64,000 nt of DNA, from the NCBI RefSeq assembly GCF_958979055.1, contig NC_084886.1, positions 8,067,154 through 8,131,153 on the forward strand, in the 5' to 3' direction. A model generated the notes under the pieces. It was not told where the DNA came from. It did no database searches and was given only the letters and a program-made list of their open reading frames with translations. Shown here one piece after another: positions 1 to 12,298 of the stretch. Every line of letters starts with the position of its first letter. Within the stretch, counting starts at the first letter, position 1. Source of the DNA: Alnus glutinosa (lineage: Eukaryota > Streptophyta > Magnoliopsida > Fagales > Betulaceae). The translations under genes and the position numbers were made by a program.

Positions 1-80
1 ACGACTCAAATCTGTTTTATACATGTTTTTCTTTTTCACATGCATTATGGTTTACATTCTGGCATTGTTTCTTGATGCAG

Positions 81-165
81 GCACTATTTGTCTCCGTCGG
101 ACATAATTGGGAACTATCCACATTTAGTTGTGGTGGGAACTGGACTTGCTTTTGGTTTCCTTGTG
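81..165 (+). CDS. AAPT: Aminoalcohol (choline/ethanolamine) phosphotransferase, one internal exon
   Basis: An 85-nt exon with a good acceptor (TTGATGCAG) and donor (GTAAGA). After one base that completes the previous codon it reads 28 residues beginning HYLSPSDIIGNYPHLVVVGT and ending in a hydrophobic stretch. This matches what I recall of the C-terminal membrane part of plant AAPT1/AAPT2, the enzymes that transfer phosphocholine or phosphoethanolamine from the CDP-alcohol to diacylglycerol in the last step of the Kennedy pathway in the ER. The upstream exons lie outside the window. The following exons should carry the conserved segment beginning GRMILxHLCDEPKG, but I could not find them before the next gene at 4006. 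The 3' exons are either beyond my recognition or lost, so the copy may be truncated. Confidence 0.62.
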
Positions 166-3100
166 GTAAGATATCTGTGGTTCAATGTCACTATCCATTC
201 AGTTGAACTTTTTTACTTTCTTTCTTTGAATTGCATGGCTTTGTTACTATTGTTGTTATTATTGAAAAGACCAGCTATCTACCAGACTTAGTGAGGAGTG
301 AATAGTTCCTGTTGAACTGTTTTACTGATAATTGTTTTTTTCTCACGATAGTTCAATCAATTCTCAAGTGATAATCGTTTAATAAACATAAATACGCAGA
401 ATTCAACTATTTCAATTATTGCATTTGATTCAGATTTGAATTGATAATGAACAATTATCACAAATATAATGGGTTGTCAATAAGCTTGGTAAATGATAAT
501 TGATCACATAACACACTTAACACAGATAGCACCAAACATTGTTGAGAGATTTTTTCATGCGGAAAACTCAATGGGGAAAACCCATGGGACCTAGTTCAGC
601 ACAAAAAAAAATACCACCATTAGTAAGCAACAAGTATAAACTTACATATAGACTCATGGATAGACTCAACCCCTTGGGGTGCCTGCTGCACAGCTCATGC
701 TTGTTCATCATAAATATCCTGCAATCCTTGTTCTTTGTTCACTGATATCACGCATTGAATTTGTCACACGTTTTCCATGCACGCTGATCCGCGTCTTTGG
801 ACTTCTCCGAACTCCACACATGCAGTATTTAATATTAACATGTGGTTTTATGGGAACCTCTAAATGCTTCTAGAGACACTATAATTTAAGAAATAGACCA
901 ACCTTTTCTGGTTCATTTTCACTTGAGTTTTCTCAAGGATTTTTCACTCTAAACATGTGTCTCTCTCTTCCTTTTAAGAACACTCTTTAGTTTTTTTTCT
1001 TGTCTCATATGTACTCTCAAAATATGCAGAAGAGATATTTATGGATTTGAGAAAAGAAAAAATTTATAGAGGCTTTGAAAAACCCAAACAAGTGTGTATT
1101 GACTTTCAGAAATGAGTTGCACCATTCGAATGGGTAATCATGATATTTGAACGGGCTTAGTTATAAAAATCGATTTTGGATATGACATTTGAACAATAAT
1201 TGAATGTGTTTTGAATAAAAGAAATCTAAGATCTGTTTTTTAAGTTCCAATTCGAACGATACATTTAGGGCTTGCAAAACGGGTTGGTGTCTCAGGTTTG
1301 GGTCAATCCGCTTGACCTGCCAACCCGTTTAGAGTCAACACGAACACGAACATGACCCGTTTAGCTAAACGTATCTGACCCTTCAACCCTGTCAAGACCC
1401 TTTAAATAAACGTGTGACTTGATTGATAAACATGTCTTGTTGGGTTGACCCGATACCAATTTCTTTTTTTAAAGCGCACGTACCAGCATTATTTTTGTTT
1501 CGCTACAATTATAGTAAAAAGTCTTTGGAAAACAAACTTCAATCCTGATCAAGTTGGTTGCATCTTTTCTATTGAGAAAATTTATCAACAATATCACTAT
1601 CAATCCAGAAACTTCCTTATAGGTCTTGACAAGCAATCAGTCCAGAAATTACATCATAGAAATTATCCACTAGGAAATGCTCAAGACAAGCCATCAGTCT
1701 AGAAACCGAGAGAGGAGATTGGTGCTATTTCTTTTTTTTTCTTCATAAAAAAAAAAAAAAGAAGATACGGGTCAAGCGGGTTTGTCAAAAAATGCTAAAC
1801 CCTAACTCTTTAATTTCATATCGGATTTTCAGGTCGTGTCAAAATTTGTCAGCCCTAGATACATTATGTTTGACATATTTAAGCACCGTGTTTAAACATG
1901 CTTTGGAACACACTTCGAAAAATACAATGCGTCAAATCTGTTCAACCATCTCATTTGAACTATCTATCAAACCGGTTTTGCACAATGCTATTGAGTTGAG
2001 CATTTATACTCACTTACTCAGGTTTGAACTGTATATTGAACATATCTCAAACAAAGTAGTCTATTTCTCGGCTTGAAGAAACCTTGGAATACAAATTTTA
2101 TCGTTATAATGCTAATGAATAGTTGGAGAAATTTAAGTCTTTTTAAAACATTTCTCAAAACGTTTATAGCCTAACTTATATACAACTTAATACTAGGTTG
2201 TGTAGTCCATGCCTTAAGGAGAAATTTTTAGGCCTCTAAGTCACTTACCGTCCTAAATAATTGAGATCGTTTTATAGCTCATGACGGTGTCTTCAAGGAT
2301 GCATATATGATAAGTCTTCAATTTTATATGACACGAGTCCTTAGATTCAGGTTTAGACCCAACTTATATTAGTGTTTTCTCAATGGAATATGCTACATAT
2401 TTGTAAATTTTTCTTGTTTTTCCATTTTGCTGTTCTATGGTCTTTAACATAGATAATTTACTTAGTTTTGAGGGGCTAAGATGATTGGATTAATTGGACT
2501 TGGAGCCTGTGAAAACAATTTATCATCTTTGTACCTGATTCCATTTTACAATTGCACTTATATATTGATTAATAAATGGGCTTGTGGTGGGTGGAATGGA
2601 GATGCCTTAGCATGGGTTTAAATTTGAGTTCTTTCTGAGCCTTTCTATTTTTATTTTTCGATAGGTTTGGCTATCAGCCCTTTAGAGCATTTTCAATGGC
2701 CTAGCCATTTTCACCGTTAGGCTAAAATGACTAATTAATTCACTTAAAAGTCCCTCCATCCAATTATGCAAATCAAATGCAAAATGTATCTCTTTTTTTC
2801 TTTGTTTCTTTTTCTTTCACTCTCCCCCGCACCAAAACTCATTTACACCGATATATATCCGAATCTGAAAAATTCTGTTTAAAATTTTGTCTATGTTTGC
2901 CATTTTAAGGTCACACTTATACGAACTACCTCTGATGAGAACAAAAAATTTTGTTGACTTTATAGTAAATAATTATCCAAAAAATAAATGACAATATTAA
3001 AAAAAAAAAAAAAAAAAATTGACTTATTGTTATAAAATATCTAAGAATTAAAATAAAAAAAAATATTTAAATGATATAGTAAAATATTAGATAATCGGAT

Positions 3101-4005
3101 GTATTGTACCTTTTGAAACCCATTAGTTAAAATAGATAAAATAAGTTTTGGTTAGTCATTTTGCATGTAAAAGTGCATAAGTCTTTGGGAGTGCTTTTAA
3201 AGCACTAGAAGCAGCTTTCCTAAAATCCATTACATTCCCTAAATGTAGGAAAAATTCGTTAAAAAAACCCCTGATGATTGGTTTTGTGTCTAAGCACGCA
3301 AGAACATCATGATGATTGCCAAGGTTTTGTACTAACGCAAACTGGAAAGGGAAAATTTTGTGGTGAATGTATGTGCAAAAATTCAATGGTACTTTGTTTC
3401 CAATAAGGTCAGACGTAATATAGCAAATTACTCAAAATTTCCAAAAGTAAATCAAACACCAACTGGGTGACAGGAGCAATCGGCAACAGGAAAACCAGAA
3501 TTGCTGTTCCGGTTCTTGCCAAGGGAGATGCCAACCATCACCTGGTTCATTTCGAAAAAGTTCTAGCTGCAAACATTATCCATGTTAATTATTCATCGAG
3601 TTTTTCTTCTTTTCCCCTGTTTTTGTTGATGCCCAAGCTCAGTTTCCAGCCTCTGTGATGCAAGTCAACAATTGCACTAGCAACTATAGAACTTTTGACT
3701 AGTAAGTTAGGCATCCGCCCAGCTTGTTCGTACATATGAATTGGATGCATGAAAAAAATTATACATGTAATCTTGTTTACAGTAGTGACTTATGGTAGTT
3801 GTAATTCAGGTATCAGATTTATTGCCAATACAAATGACTTAAAACACATTTACATGAAAAATTAACTTGAATACGTATACTGAATCTAACCAAAATGAGA
3901 GCCCCTCCCCCAACAACAAAAAATAGCTATTGATTTTTTCTAACACGTTTATCGAATGGTATAACATAAACTAAAAATGACTCAATGCCTTGCCTGCAGA
4001 TGCAA
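166..4005. other. Non-coding stretch (intron or intergenic), AT-rich
   Basis: No exon could be supported here on either strand. It holds a repeat at 1266-1857, A/T homopolymer runs (for example 3000-3018), and a short-repeat-like segment from about 2680 to 3150. The open stretch at about 3467-3600 has no recognisable family and no matching splice partners, so it is not called as a gene. Confidence 0.5.
1266..1857. repeat. Possible TIR (MITE-like) element
   Basis: The left end begins TAGGGCTTGCAAAACGGG and the right end, read in reverse complement, begins TAGGGCTGACAAATTTTGAC, giving short imperfect terminal inverted repeats. The interior repeats motifs such as GGGTTGACCCG and CGGGTCAAGCGGG, and similar motifs recur around 9270-9560. 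No coding capacity. The superfamily cannot be assigned. Confidence 0.4.
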
Positions 4006-6933
4006 TTATACAGCCCTCTCTATCCATCTTGGCAATCTCAGTGAAGGCTTCATCCCAAGCCTGGTAAGGAAGACAGAATACAAAATGTGGAGCAAGAATA
4101 TGAAGCATCCACAATTCAGTAAAACCTAACAAAATAGAAAGGAGAACGAACATGTTAGTCGACAAGTAATTAAGGGGATGGGGGAGGATGTTAGAGTACA
4201 GGGAAGAAGGGCAGGTGAAGAATTTGGGATACCAAGGTCGCAAATATGGCATATATCACATTCATCGATGGAATTGTATTGATGCCCGTAGCAGTGAGCA
4301 GGAATGTCAGAGAAGCATGAATGTTTATGGTGATCTACAAATGAAAGAAATCTGTAAATGAATAGCAGGGACTCAAATTGAAACCTCAGAGGTGAAAGGA
4401 CTATCAATTACCAAAGCAAGTATGTTTTCTCTTAGCAAGAATGAAGTTATTAAGACATATCCCACAGCACCAATTGCTCGAACCTGCAAATATAAAATTC
4501 TCACTGTCAAAAGAAATTTGGAAATAGAAGGCAATGTTTAAAAGATATACAGAATTCAAGGCAAAGTGGAGCGAAGATTACGATAGTGCACAACAAAATT
4601 GAAAGAGTCCAATTTGCTCCTGACCTGAGAATATGCCAAAAACAAGAAACCCAATATGTTACTGCCTGACTTTTGACTTGTCCAGAAATCAAAGATTCAT
4701 AGTTTTTGCATAAGATAAAGGAAATGCATAATTAAAATAACTAAAAAGAATCACAAAAAAGTAGTCCATTGCTCATCAAAATTACCAGAACTGACTAAGC
4801 AAACTAGTCTAAGTCGCTTGGCACTGGATTCAAACGGTTTAGATGTTATTAAAACAATCAATATATATATATATATATATGCCCAGAAAACTAATTACAA
4901 AAAAACACAAGTTTCGGCAAAGTTGTAAACCATGAATAAGGACCAAAACAAAGGAAGCGGATAGCAAAATTTTTACATAATGTTGTACAATTTAAAATAA
5001 TTTAACAAATTTTGTAAGAAAGTGTGCGCTTTGCCTACATAAGAATCATCAATAATGATACGGGTTGAGCATCGCATACCTCCACAAAGTACCCATTGTG
5101 AAGCCAACTATTCCATGCCTAAGCTGCAGAAGAGGAATATCCAAAAAGTAGGTAAATTACCAGCTATTATGCCCCCCACTCCAAAAAAGAAAAAGAAAAT
5201 AAAACAGAAGAACACCTAGCTATCCCAAAGAATGGAAGCTAATTAGTGAATATATGCATGTATCCTATAAGATACATGCATATATTCACAAATTAACATA
5301 AAAAAAGTTCAAACACATCAAAAGTAATTGAAATTTGACCAAGAAAACAAGTTCCTGGAAAGTGAAAGCTTTGAATCTATAATATACTAAATTTGTACGA
5401 AAACCATGCATATTACAATTGAAGAGCTCAGAACATATTGTTTTGATTACAAAAAATCAAAGCAAGAAAGAATACAAACTAAGGTCACAAAAGGCAAGCA
5501 CAAAAACAAGACAAGGTCTGTTAGGCAGAAGGGAAGCTCACCAGATAGGTTAAGGCTTTCACTGGACCAGACAAGACAAGTAATAGCATGGTTGTTGCCA
5601 CCTATCAAGCAAAAGAATCATTTCCATACTTACAAAAGTTTATAATTCAATGATCTATACGTTATTTTTCCCAAAAAGTGCTGATCTTCTAATATGGTGG
5701 GAATAAATGGGTACAAACCATAGTTTTCCTTCCAGCTGCAACGCCCCATCTCATTGAGGAGATTACTATTGGCAACGCGAAGACACAGCCAAAGTAATTC
5801 TGTAGAAAACCATATCTTATTGAGAAACAATGCACGGCAGAATCCATAAGCAGACATGAGACATATAATGGCTTCTTATACCAAACTGAAGAATTCTATT
5901 AAATTGGGGGGGGGGGGGGGAGAAAAAAAAAAGGAATGTCCCATTTCCTGTTCTTCCTGGGTAGATTTATGTTTGTTTGATCTTGTATCTACAAAAGTCT
6001 GTTTTGTTCAGGTTTCAGGCTGTGTGTACTGCTACTTGCTTCTTGTTTCTATTTTGGATTGATACAAGTTAAATTTAAAAGAGTATGAAAAATGACATTT
6101 ATACCAAATCTGCACATTACTACAAATGAGTCATACTTTATATAATCACCAATATGCAGCCAGGAAATGACAAGACCTATTTATAACAACCAAATTCCAA
6201 ACCAAAGAAGCCAGAAAACTTGAAGATTTAAACTAAATAGCCAATGCAGGGAAACAGAAATAACCCCATGGAACATATACAGAGAGGAAATTGTTTATCA
6301 CACAGAAAGTCAGCAAGTTAAAATTGGAATACGTATAAGTTTGTACTAACGTGAGAACTATATTAACAACCAATAAAAAACAAAGCTACAAAATTCCATA
6401 TCCATCCCCCTTACTTTTCTTTACAAGATACAGTACCAAGTTACCAAGAGCATCAGAGAGGCGTAGATTACAACATTAACGCAAACAAAGCGAAAATTTC
6501 ACTTCTTTAACTAAATTGACGAAGACCCATTTTGCAATTTAGCCCCACAAACCTCAATTGCGAGAGAATTGCTCAAGAAGTAGACCAAGCCGGTGAGCGC
6601 GGCGAACATGGAGCACTCCACCAATGCCAGTGTCTTCCGATAAACGGCGCCGTTTGGAGACAAGTCTTCCCGCTCCGGTGAAGGTTTGGTGTAGCCTCCT
6701 TCATTGCCAGTAATCGGTGCTTCAGCTTTCGAAACACTAAACAATTTGAAGGTGGGCTTGGAGAGAGGGATTGGGAAAGAGAAGGGGTTGGGTTTGAGGA
6801 AAACAGTGGGTTTGTGAGGGGTTGGAGAGAGCGGTAATATTGGAAAGTGAGGTTGGGTGAGAGAGAGGTGGAGAGGGGTAGTTTGGGAAATAGGGAAAGA
6901 TGGAGAGGGTTGATGAAGCTTCAACGGAATCAT
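4006..6933 (-). CDS. Predicted chloroplast membrane protein, DUF2232-like, 300 aa, eight exons
   Basis: Exons in transcript order: 6933-6553, 5799-5719, 5601-5542, 5123-5080, 4624-4582, 4483-4412, 4334-4233, 4125-4006. All introns are GT-AG and the exons sum to 903 nt in one open frame ending TAA at 4006-4008. I chose the ATG at 6933 because it starts a Ser/Pro/Leu-rich N-terminus typical of a plastid transit peptide; an upstream in-frame ATG at 7062 would add 43 residues. After residue about 100 the protein is strongly hydrophobic, with some five membrane segments. It has the order seen in cyanobacterial DUF2232 proteins: LVECSMFAALTGL, then FALPIVISSMRWGVAAGRKT, a GPVKAL segment, a GIVGFTMGTLWR segment, and a basic tail (SLRLPRWIERAV). 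The biochemical function is unknown. A plastid envelope or thylakoid location is inferred from the N-terminus and cyanobacterial relatives. The structure is well supported; the family label is from memory. Confidence 0.82.
5906..5920 (+). repeat. G homopolymer, 15 nt
   Basis: Fifteen consecutive G residues on the + strand, followed by an A-rich run, inside the first intron of the minus-strand plastid protein gene. On the transcript it is a C run. It is prone to length error in sequencing. Confidence 0.9.
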
Positions 6934-7069
6934 GAAGATGAAACGCTTGGAGTTCTCAGAAAATGTGTCCCTGTTAGGCACTAGAGAGCGGGAGAGGACT
7001 TCAGTCTTCAGGTAGAAAGTTGTGTATGGGCCTGGGCCGGGCTTTTTTCTGATACCCAACACAACTCTT

Positions 7070-7390
7070 TTAAGGGTCCGTTTGGGTTTATAATTTCAAA
7101 AAATGCGATTTAAAATAACGATTTTACAATGTGCGATTTAAAAAAAATTAATTTTTAAAAACGCAGTTAAGTATTTGGCAAAATCGCAGTATAGCATTTA
7201 AAATCACAAATTAGCCTTTAAAATTCTGCGTTTAAAAAAAAACATTATTTTACCTGCGATTTGAAAAAGTAGACTTTCTACGTTTTCAAATCACAATTTT
7301 TAAAAACACAGTTTCCAAACGATTTATGTTCTGCAATTTGGTTTAAAATCGCATTTATTGTCTACGAAATCGCAATCTCAAATGCATTGT
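7070..7390. repeat. MITE-like repeat, hAT-style end
   Basis: It begins with GGGTCCGTTTGGGTTTATAA, the kind of GGTCCGTTTGG end common in plant hAT-type MITEs. The interior is built from diverged copies and inverted copies of a GCGATTT/AAATCGC motif. There is no coding capacity and the right boundary is uncertain. Confidence 0.4.
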
Positions 7391-8203
7391 ATGTTTAGTT
7401 TTTTCGTATAGTGATTATGGCTATTACACAGATATTATTGCTTTACCACCAAGAAAAATATAAGAGAAATAGTAAACCTATGCCTACAACTCATTTACAA
7501 CCGGTTGATTATAAGAGCATCTTCAACAAATCTTTCATGTGGCTCATAATAATTAAATAAAGTTATTATGAGTCACTTTATCCTTCCTGCAGATGCATCA
7601 AAATAGAGTATCTTCATTCATTATGCTACAGTGAACTCTCATATACGAAGTTTACTGTAGCACATTTTAGTCAACTTTATAATAAAAAATACATTGAAAA
7701 ATAATATTTAAAGGAAGTAGAGAGTGAGATGGATAATCTATTAGACCATTCTTTTAGTAGCCTTATCAAATTTTACCAGCCAAAATAACTAAAAATTACT
7801 TTTCTTTATTTTAACCACCCACTTTTTTAAAGCACTCACAATAACTTCACAATTTTAACTATCAACTATTACTATTTATTTTAAATAATATTTTTCAAAA
7901 TAAAAATTGTGTGTAATGCATGAGAGAAAAAATAAATAAATAATGGATTTACTCTATCAACTATCAGTGAGCTTTAAAAGAATGGTAGGTCTCATTTTTC
8001 AAAAATAAATATGAGTTAAAGGTGGTAGGATTTACTCTATTCCAGCTCCAAAACAAATTTCGGCCCTCCTTTTATGCCCCCAGCATTAGCAGTATTCTAT
8101 GTTTAGAGAAATAAGAGGATTATCGCTTAGTTGTATATTACAAAAACATATACACAACTGAGACTATTCAAACAAGCAAGATATATATGAATTGCCTGTA
8201 TGT

Positions 8204-8689
8204 AAGTTGGGATTAAACAAAATCTTACGGACCTGAGATTTCTTATAATTGCAGTGTAATTCGACAAGCAATTGAGAGAGGTTATTGATTGGGCTTAAGT
8301 GTCGGAATAAGTCTTTTGTTCGGTCTCATTAACAACCTCTCGCAATTGCAGTCGGGCAAACTACGATCCAAACAAGAGATTGCAACTAATCCCGATCCAA
8401 ATTCTACTCAAGCATGGCTGATTCAAGGTCATTTCCAAGTGAGTTTATTTATGCGCAAACGATTAAAGTCAAGTTGGGATTGAACAAAACTTAACGGAAC
8501 GAAATTCTTTATAATTGAAGTGCGATTGGACGAGGGAAATAAGAGGTTATCAATGGGGGGATCAAATGTAGGAATAAGTCTCGGGTGGGTCTCGTCTTAT
8601 AATTACAGTCTGAACAAACTACGATCGGAACAAGAAATTGTAACTAATTCCGATCCAAATTCTAGCTGAGCATGGCCGATTGAAGGTCT
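8204..8689 (+). repeat. Diverged direct duplication, two copies of about 220 bp
   Basis: Copy 1 (about 8204-8430) and copy 2 (about 8471-8689) both begin AAGTTGGGAT and both end with a CCGATCCAAATTCTA segment followed by GCATGG and AAGGTC. They are collinear with scattered substitutions and small indels, separated by about 40 bp. No coding signal. Confidence 0.7.
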
Positions 8690-9269
8690 AAAAGTGTGAT
8701 ATAAAAATGGGCATTACCATTACGCATTCGGGGGGTATGGTGGGTTTGATCTGAACAGTGGGAACATTTATGCCATTTGACTGCAAAGGGGGTCCCAGGG
8801 AAGTGCACGTCAGACAAGAAACATGCTTATAAATAAGCTGTAGTTAATCATGAATAAATTCCATCGTATTTGATGAGGCAATGCCATATAGAATTGCATA
8901 ACCTTATATAATCCCGGAACATTTTGAACTTGTCAATTACTACAAAGCAACAAAATTATTAGCGAGCACAGACCCATGGAACACCATAATTGTCACCATT
9001 TTTAAATTTAGTAAATTAATACATAACATTCCCTCTTAACAATTGTTTATGTCCCCCAATGATGCATAGGGATTTTGCATGCGTGTTGCGTGCAACTTAG
9101 CCATTATGTCTCAAACCCAGACGTGTCTCTGCCCGTTTTCTACCTTTTCTTTTGAATTAAATTTTAGTCATATTAGACTTAATAAAATAATTAAACTTTA
9201 TAGTTTTTTAAACTATTAATAATTTAATACGACATTAAAATACGATTCAATCAAAATTAAGATTTTATA

Positions 9270-9560
9270 ATTGATAAGTTCGGGTCGTGTCAAGACGTGT
9301 ATAAGACTATATAGTTTAACCTTAATCCGGCTTATTTAATTAAATGAGTCAGACCGCTTAATTCTAATTCGCTAATTTCGTGTTGGGTTCGTGTCGTGTC
9401 GAAGCATGAATATAATATCATGTAATTAAATCAATCATAATTCAACTCATTTAATTAAATGAATCAGGTTCTTTAATCTTAACACGTTAATTACTTAATC
9501 TTATGTTAGGTGCATATCAAACTCTTGAATCAAGTCAAAATTACCGGCCCTGCCGTGCTA
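9270..9560. repeat. Interspersed repeat rich in TTAATTAAATGA motifs
   Basis: Two collinear sub-copies each contain TTTAATTAAATGA followed by TCAG, a TTAAT segment and an ATGTTAGG/GTGTTGGG motif. It resembles the repeat at 1266-1857 in its GGGTCGTGTC words. Non-coding, unclassified. Confidence 0.35.
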
Positions 9561-11134
9561 CATCCAATATACATAGATTGTGCCTCATCATCTATAAAGA
9601 TCCTATTTTAACTAAAAATTATGTCACCCTAATACAAAATAAATACAAATTTTTTACAAAATTCTTGTAATTTTACATTTAATAAGTATATCAAACATAT
9701 TGATGGAGAGAAAGATATATTTTTGAGTTTGAGATTAACTAAATTGGTTTGGAATTTGTACAAAATGTTGCGTGTAGATGATGCTCTCTCTCACTCAGAA
9801 GGTTATGCCCCACCAATGGCATAAGACCACTTTGGTTTAGTCCAATCATGGAAATGCCACGTAACAAGAGGGTAAGGAAGATAGATGTGAGCAGCCACTG
9901 AGTGTAAAAAAGGTCCCACAAATTTGAAATGGGGAAAAGTCAGTGCGCAGAACTATGAGTCTACGAGCCCAGTTTATTAGTACACTACGGCACGTCAAAG
10001 CCCATCTCATCTGCTTTTGGAACAACGTGACACATGTCGTCAATCATATCCCAGATTGAGACTTTGAGACCTTGATTAGCATCCTAGGATGGATAGGGAG
10101 CACCATCCATGCCTTAGGTTCTACGGAGCCCCTCCCCACCATGATTGTCAATGCAGCCTAGCAAATCTGAACCGCAATTTCCTCCAAAAGCGTTACGGAA
10201 AAGGACGCCAGTGATCGTTTAGTCTAAACTGTGGGGCCGACAAAATAGCTTTGTCGGTGGGACACGTGCTCGAGATCTACGGGGAAACAGACATTGTTTA
10301 AGATTGTTTTGTCTCACTAAATGATGATACAGTGTTCAAAGAAAGTGGGCAAATTCAGATGTGCCTTCACTTATGCCACTCTGATGGGTGGTTACTTTAC
10401 GTTCATATCCCACTAATTCAAGAAGAAAATCTGAGAGACTCGATTATAATTGCAGTTCGGGAATGAGAGGAGTATTTCTTTTCTACATAAATGATTGATG
10501 AGAGAGGAGGATTTATGTCATTTTGTTTGGAAAAGTCAAAGGGAAGAGATCGAGAAAATCCTGTAAAATTTTGACAAAGATGTCCGAAACAGATGACAGA
10601 TTGATGGACTAATAAGACCGGACAATCTAGACATCGTTGATGGTGGGGTTTCTTCCTTTTCTTTTCTTCTCTTTTCCTTTTCTTTTTTCCCTTTAATTAT
10701 GTGGGAGTCTTTTTTTGCTCTAAATAATTAGAGAGGGAGTTTTATTGGAGAGTGGCATTGATGGTACAGATGCATGCAGTACTGGAATATATGAATAAGT
10801 TTGTTCACTGATTTACTCCATTTGCTGTTGCCTTCCCTTCCCTACACACAATAATGCCTTGGGGAGGTAGTGCTTTCTTGCGTCACTCTTTTTTCTTCCT
10901 AACACTGTTTTGTGAAAGAAAACGTAAAGGTGACGCCTCCGTGCCTTCTATCACTCCAGATGTCACAGCACCTTGACTCTTGAAATCTAAAATATTCACA
11001 GTTTGTTTCCTCTCAGTTATAGCTTCACCATTTTTGAAGCAAAGAATTTGATCATCGATCTTTCTGGTACTGATCATAGGCTTTTTTACCTCACGCAACT
11101 TTGCCGCTTGTTCATTTCAAGATTGAAGAGAGCA

Positions 11135-12298
11135 ATGAAGGAGAGAGGCAAAGCTGTGGAAGCATTCAACAACAACGACATGGAGTATTATTCTTCTTCA
11201 TCGGATCTTCCATGCAAGAAGCACCCATCTTCATCCTCTGGTGGAATATGCGCTTATTGTCTTAAAGACCGCCTGATCAAGCTGGTCTGCTCTGACTGTG
11301 GAGAGCAGCGTCTCTCTTCCTGCTCTTGCTCTGAGATCTCTTCCACTCGCAATTCATGCACTGTCGAGGTGGGAAGTGTCGGTCGGGTCTCTTTCCTAAT
11401 AGAGAATGAAAGGCACGAAGTTTCACAATCACATTCCAAGCCAAAAGCCCAAGACAAAGCAGAGGAAGTTGTTCTGCTCAAGAGGAGCAGCAGTAGCTGC
11501 GTTGAGATTAAAAAAAGTGGGTTTTGGAGAATTGGGAGATTGTTTAGGAAGAAAAGAGAGAAGAATTGTGAGAGATCGAGTGTTGGTGGTGGGTGTGATG
11601 AGAAAAGTGATCTGTGGATGGTTGATTACATGGGTGTGTCTCGGTCCAGGTCTCTCTGTAGTTTCAGGGGCGGTTGGTTGTTTGGGTCAGAGGATGGTGG
11701 GGATCACTTGGTTGTATCAGGTGCCAGGAGTTCTATTTCTGCAGCCAGGAGTTCTGGTGTCAATGGCGGCCTATTTTTAGATTCAGGGAGAAGAAGTGGG
11801 TTCAGTGAGGCAGAGCCAAGAAAAAGTGGCTTTGATGGTGAAAAGAAAGATAGTCAACTGGAATCTGAAAAAGGTGCTGATCCCAAGGGTGTGAAGAAGG
11901 GTAGTCTTCTGGAGCATGATAGACGTGTTTTCTCACTCAAAGAGAGTGATTTCAACGGTATAGATGATTCGGGCTTTATTGACTTGAAGCTTGATTACTC
12001 ATCGGAATCAAAGCAGGAGTTCTCTGCTGCGAAAATGGCTGTGTTACCAGATCCAGACTCAGCTTTTGGTAGCATGAGAGAGGGACCAAAAAGGGCGCAT
12101 GAATGTGGAGGTTCGTTTGGGAATTTCACTGGGGATGGGAGTTTCAGTAATCGGGGTTCCTGTAGAATCACGGTGAATGAGAGAGGGATCAAAAGGGGCA
12201 GGAAAAGTATTAAGGGTTGGCGATGGATTTTCAAGCAGCATACTAGCTGGGGAAGTGCAAGGAAGAAGGATGAAGATGATTTTATGTTCAAAACCTGA
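11135..12298 (+). CDS. DUF740/OCTOPUS-like protein, single exon, 387 aa
   Basis: An uninterrupted frame ends TGA at 12296-12298. I start at the ATG at 11135 (MKERGKAVEAF). The upstream in-frame ATG at 11003 adds 44 residues that look like leader sequence. The N-terminus carries a Cys/His cluster: C27-K-K-H30-P, C39-A-Y-C42-L-K-D-R-L, and C52-S-D-C55-G-E. This is the signature at the start of the plant DUF740 family, which includes OCTOPUS, a polar plasma-membrane protein acting in phloem differentiation. The remainder is Ser/Arg/Gly/Lys-rich and probably disordered, with basic stretches (FRKKREK) and a C-terminal KSIKGWRWIFKQHTSW block like the family's C-terminal motif. It is shorter than OCTOPUS itself, as are several uncharacterised paralogues. 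Membrane association and any role in vascular signalling are inference. Lack of introns is usual for the family. Confidence 0.72.
   Translation: MKERGKAVEAFNNNDMEYYSSSSDLPCKKHPSSSSGGICAYCLKDRLIKLVCSDCGEQRLSSCSCSEISSTRNSCTVEVGSVGRVSFLIENERHEVSQSHSKPKAQDKAEEVVLLKRSSSSCVEIKKSGFWRIGRLFRKKREKNCERSSVGGGCDEKSDLWMVDYMGVSRSRSLCSFRGGWLFGSEDGGDHLVVSGARSSISAARSSGVNGGLFLDSGRRSGFSEAEPRKSGFDGEKKDSQLESEKGADPKGVKKGSLLEHDRRVFSLKESDFNGIDDSGFIDLKLDYSSESKQEFSAAKMAVLPDPDSAFGSMREGPKRAHECGGSFGNFTGDGSFSNRGSCRITVNERGIKRGRKSIKGWRWIFKQHTSWGSARKKDEDDFMFKT

Larger units (their letters stand above)
6934..11134. other. Intergenic region between the plastid protein gene and the DUF740 gene
   Basis: This is the head-to-head spacer between two divergent genes. 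It holds a hAT-like MITE candidate near 7070-7390, a diverged direct duplication at 8204-8689, a repeat near 9270-9560 and pyrimidine-rich tracts near 10640-10690. No exon was recognised. The promoters of both neighbours must lie here, but no core motif stands out. Confidence 0.5.

Noticed and set aside
3467..3658. Open frame containing NRKTRIAVPVLAKGDANHH, considered as an AAPT exon or pseudogene
   Set aside because: It does not match the expected AAPT C-terminus, lacks suitable splice sites and no family was recognised.
10640..10690. Pyrimidine-rich tract as a regulatory site of the DUF740 gene
   Set aside because: Such tracts are common in plant leaders and nothing specific supports a function.
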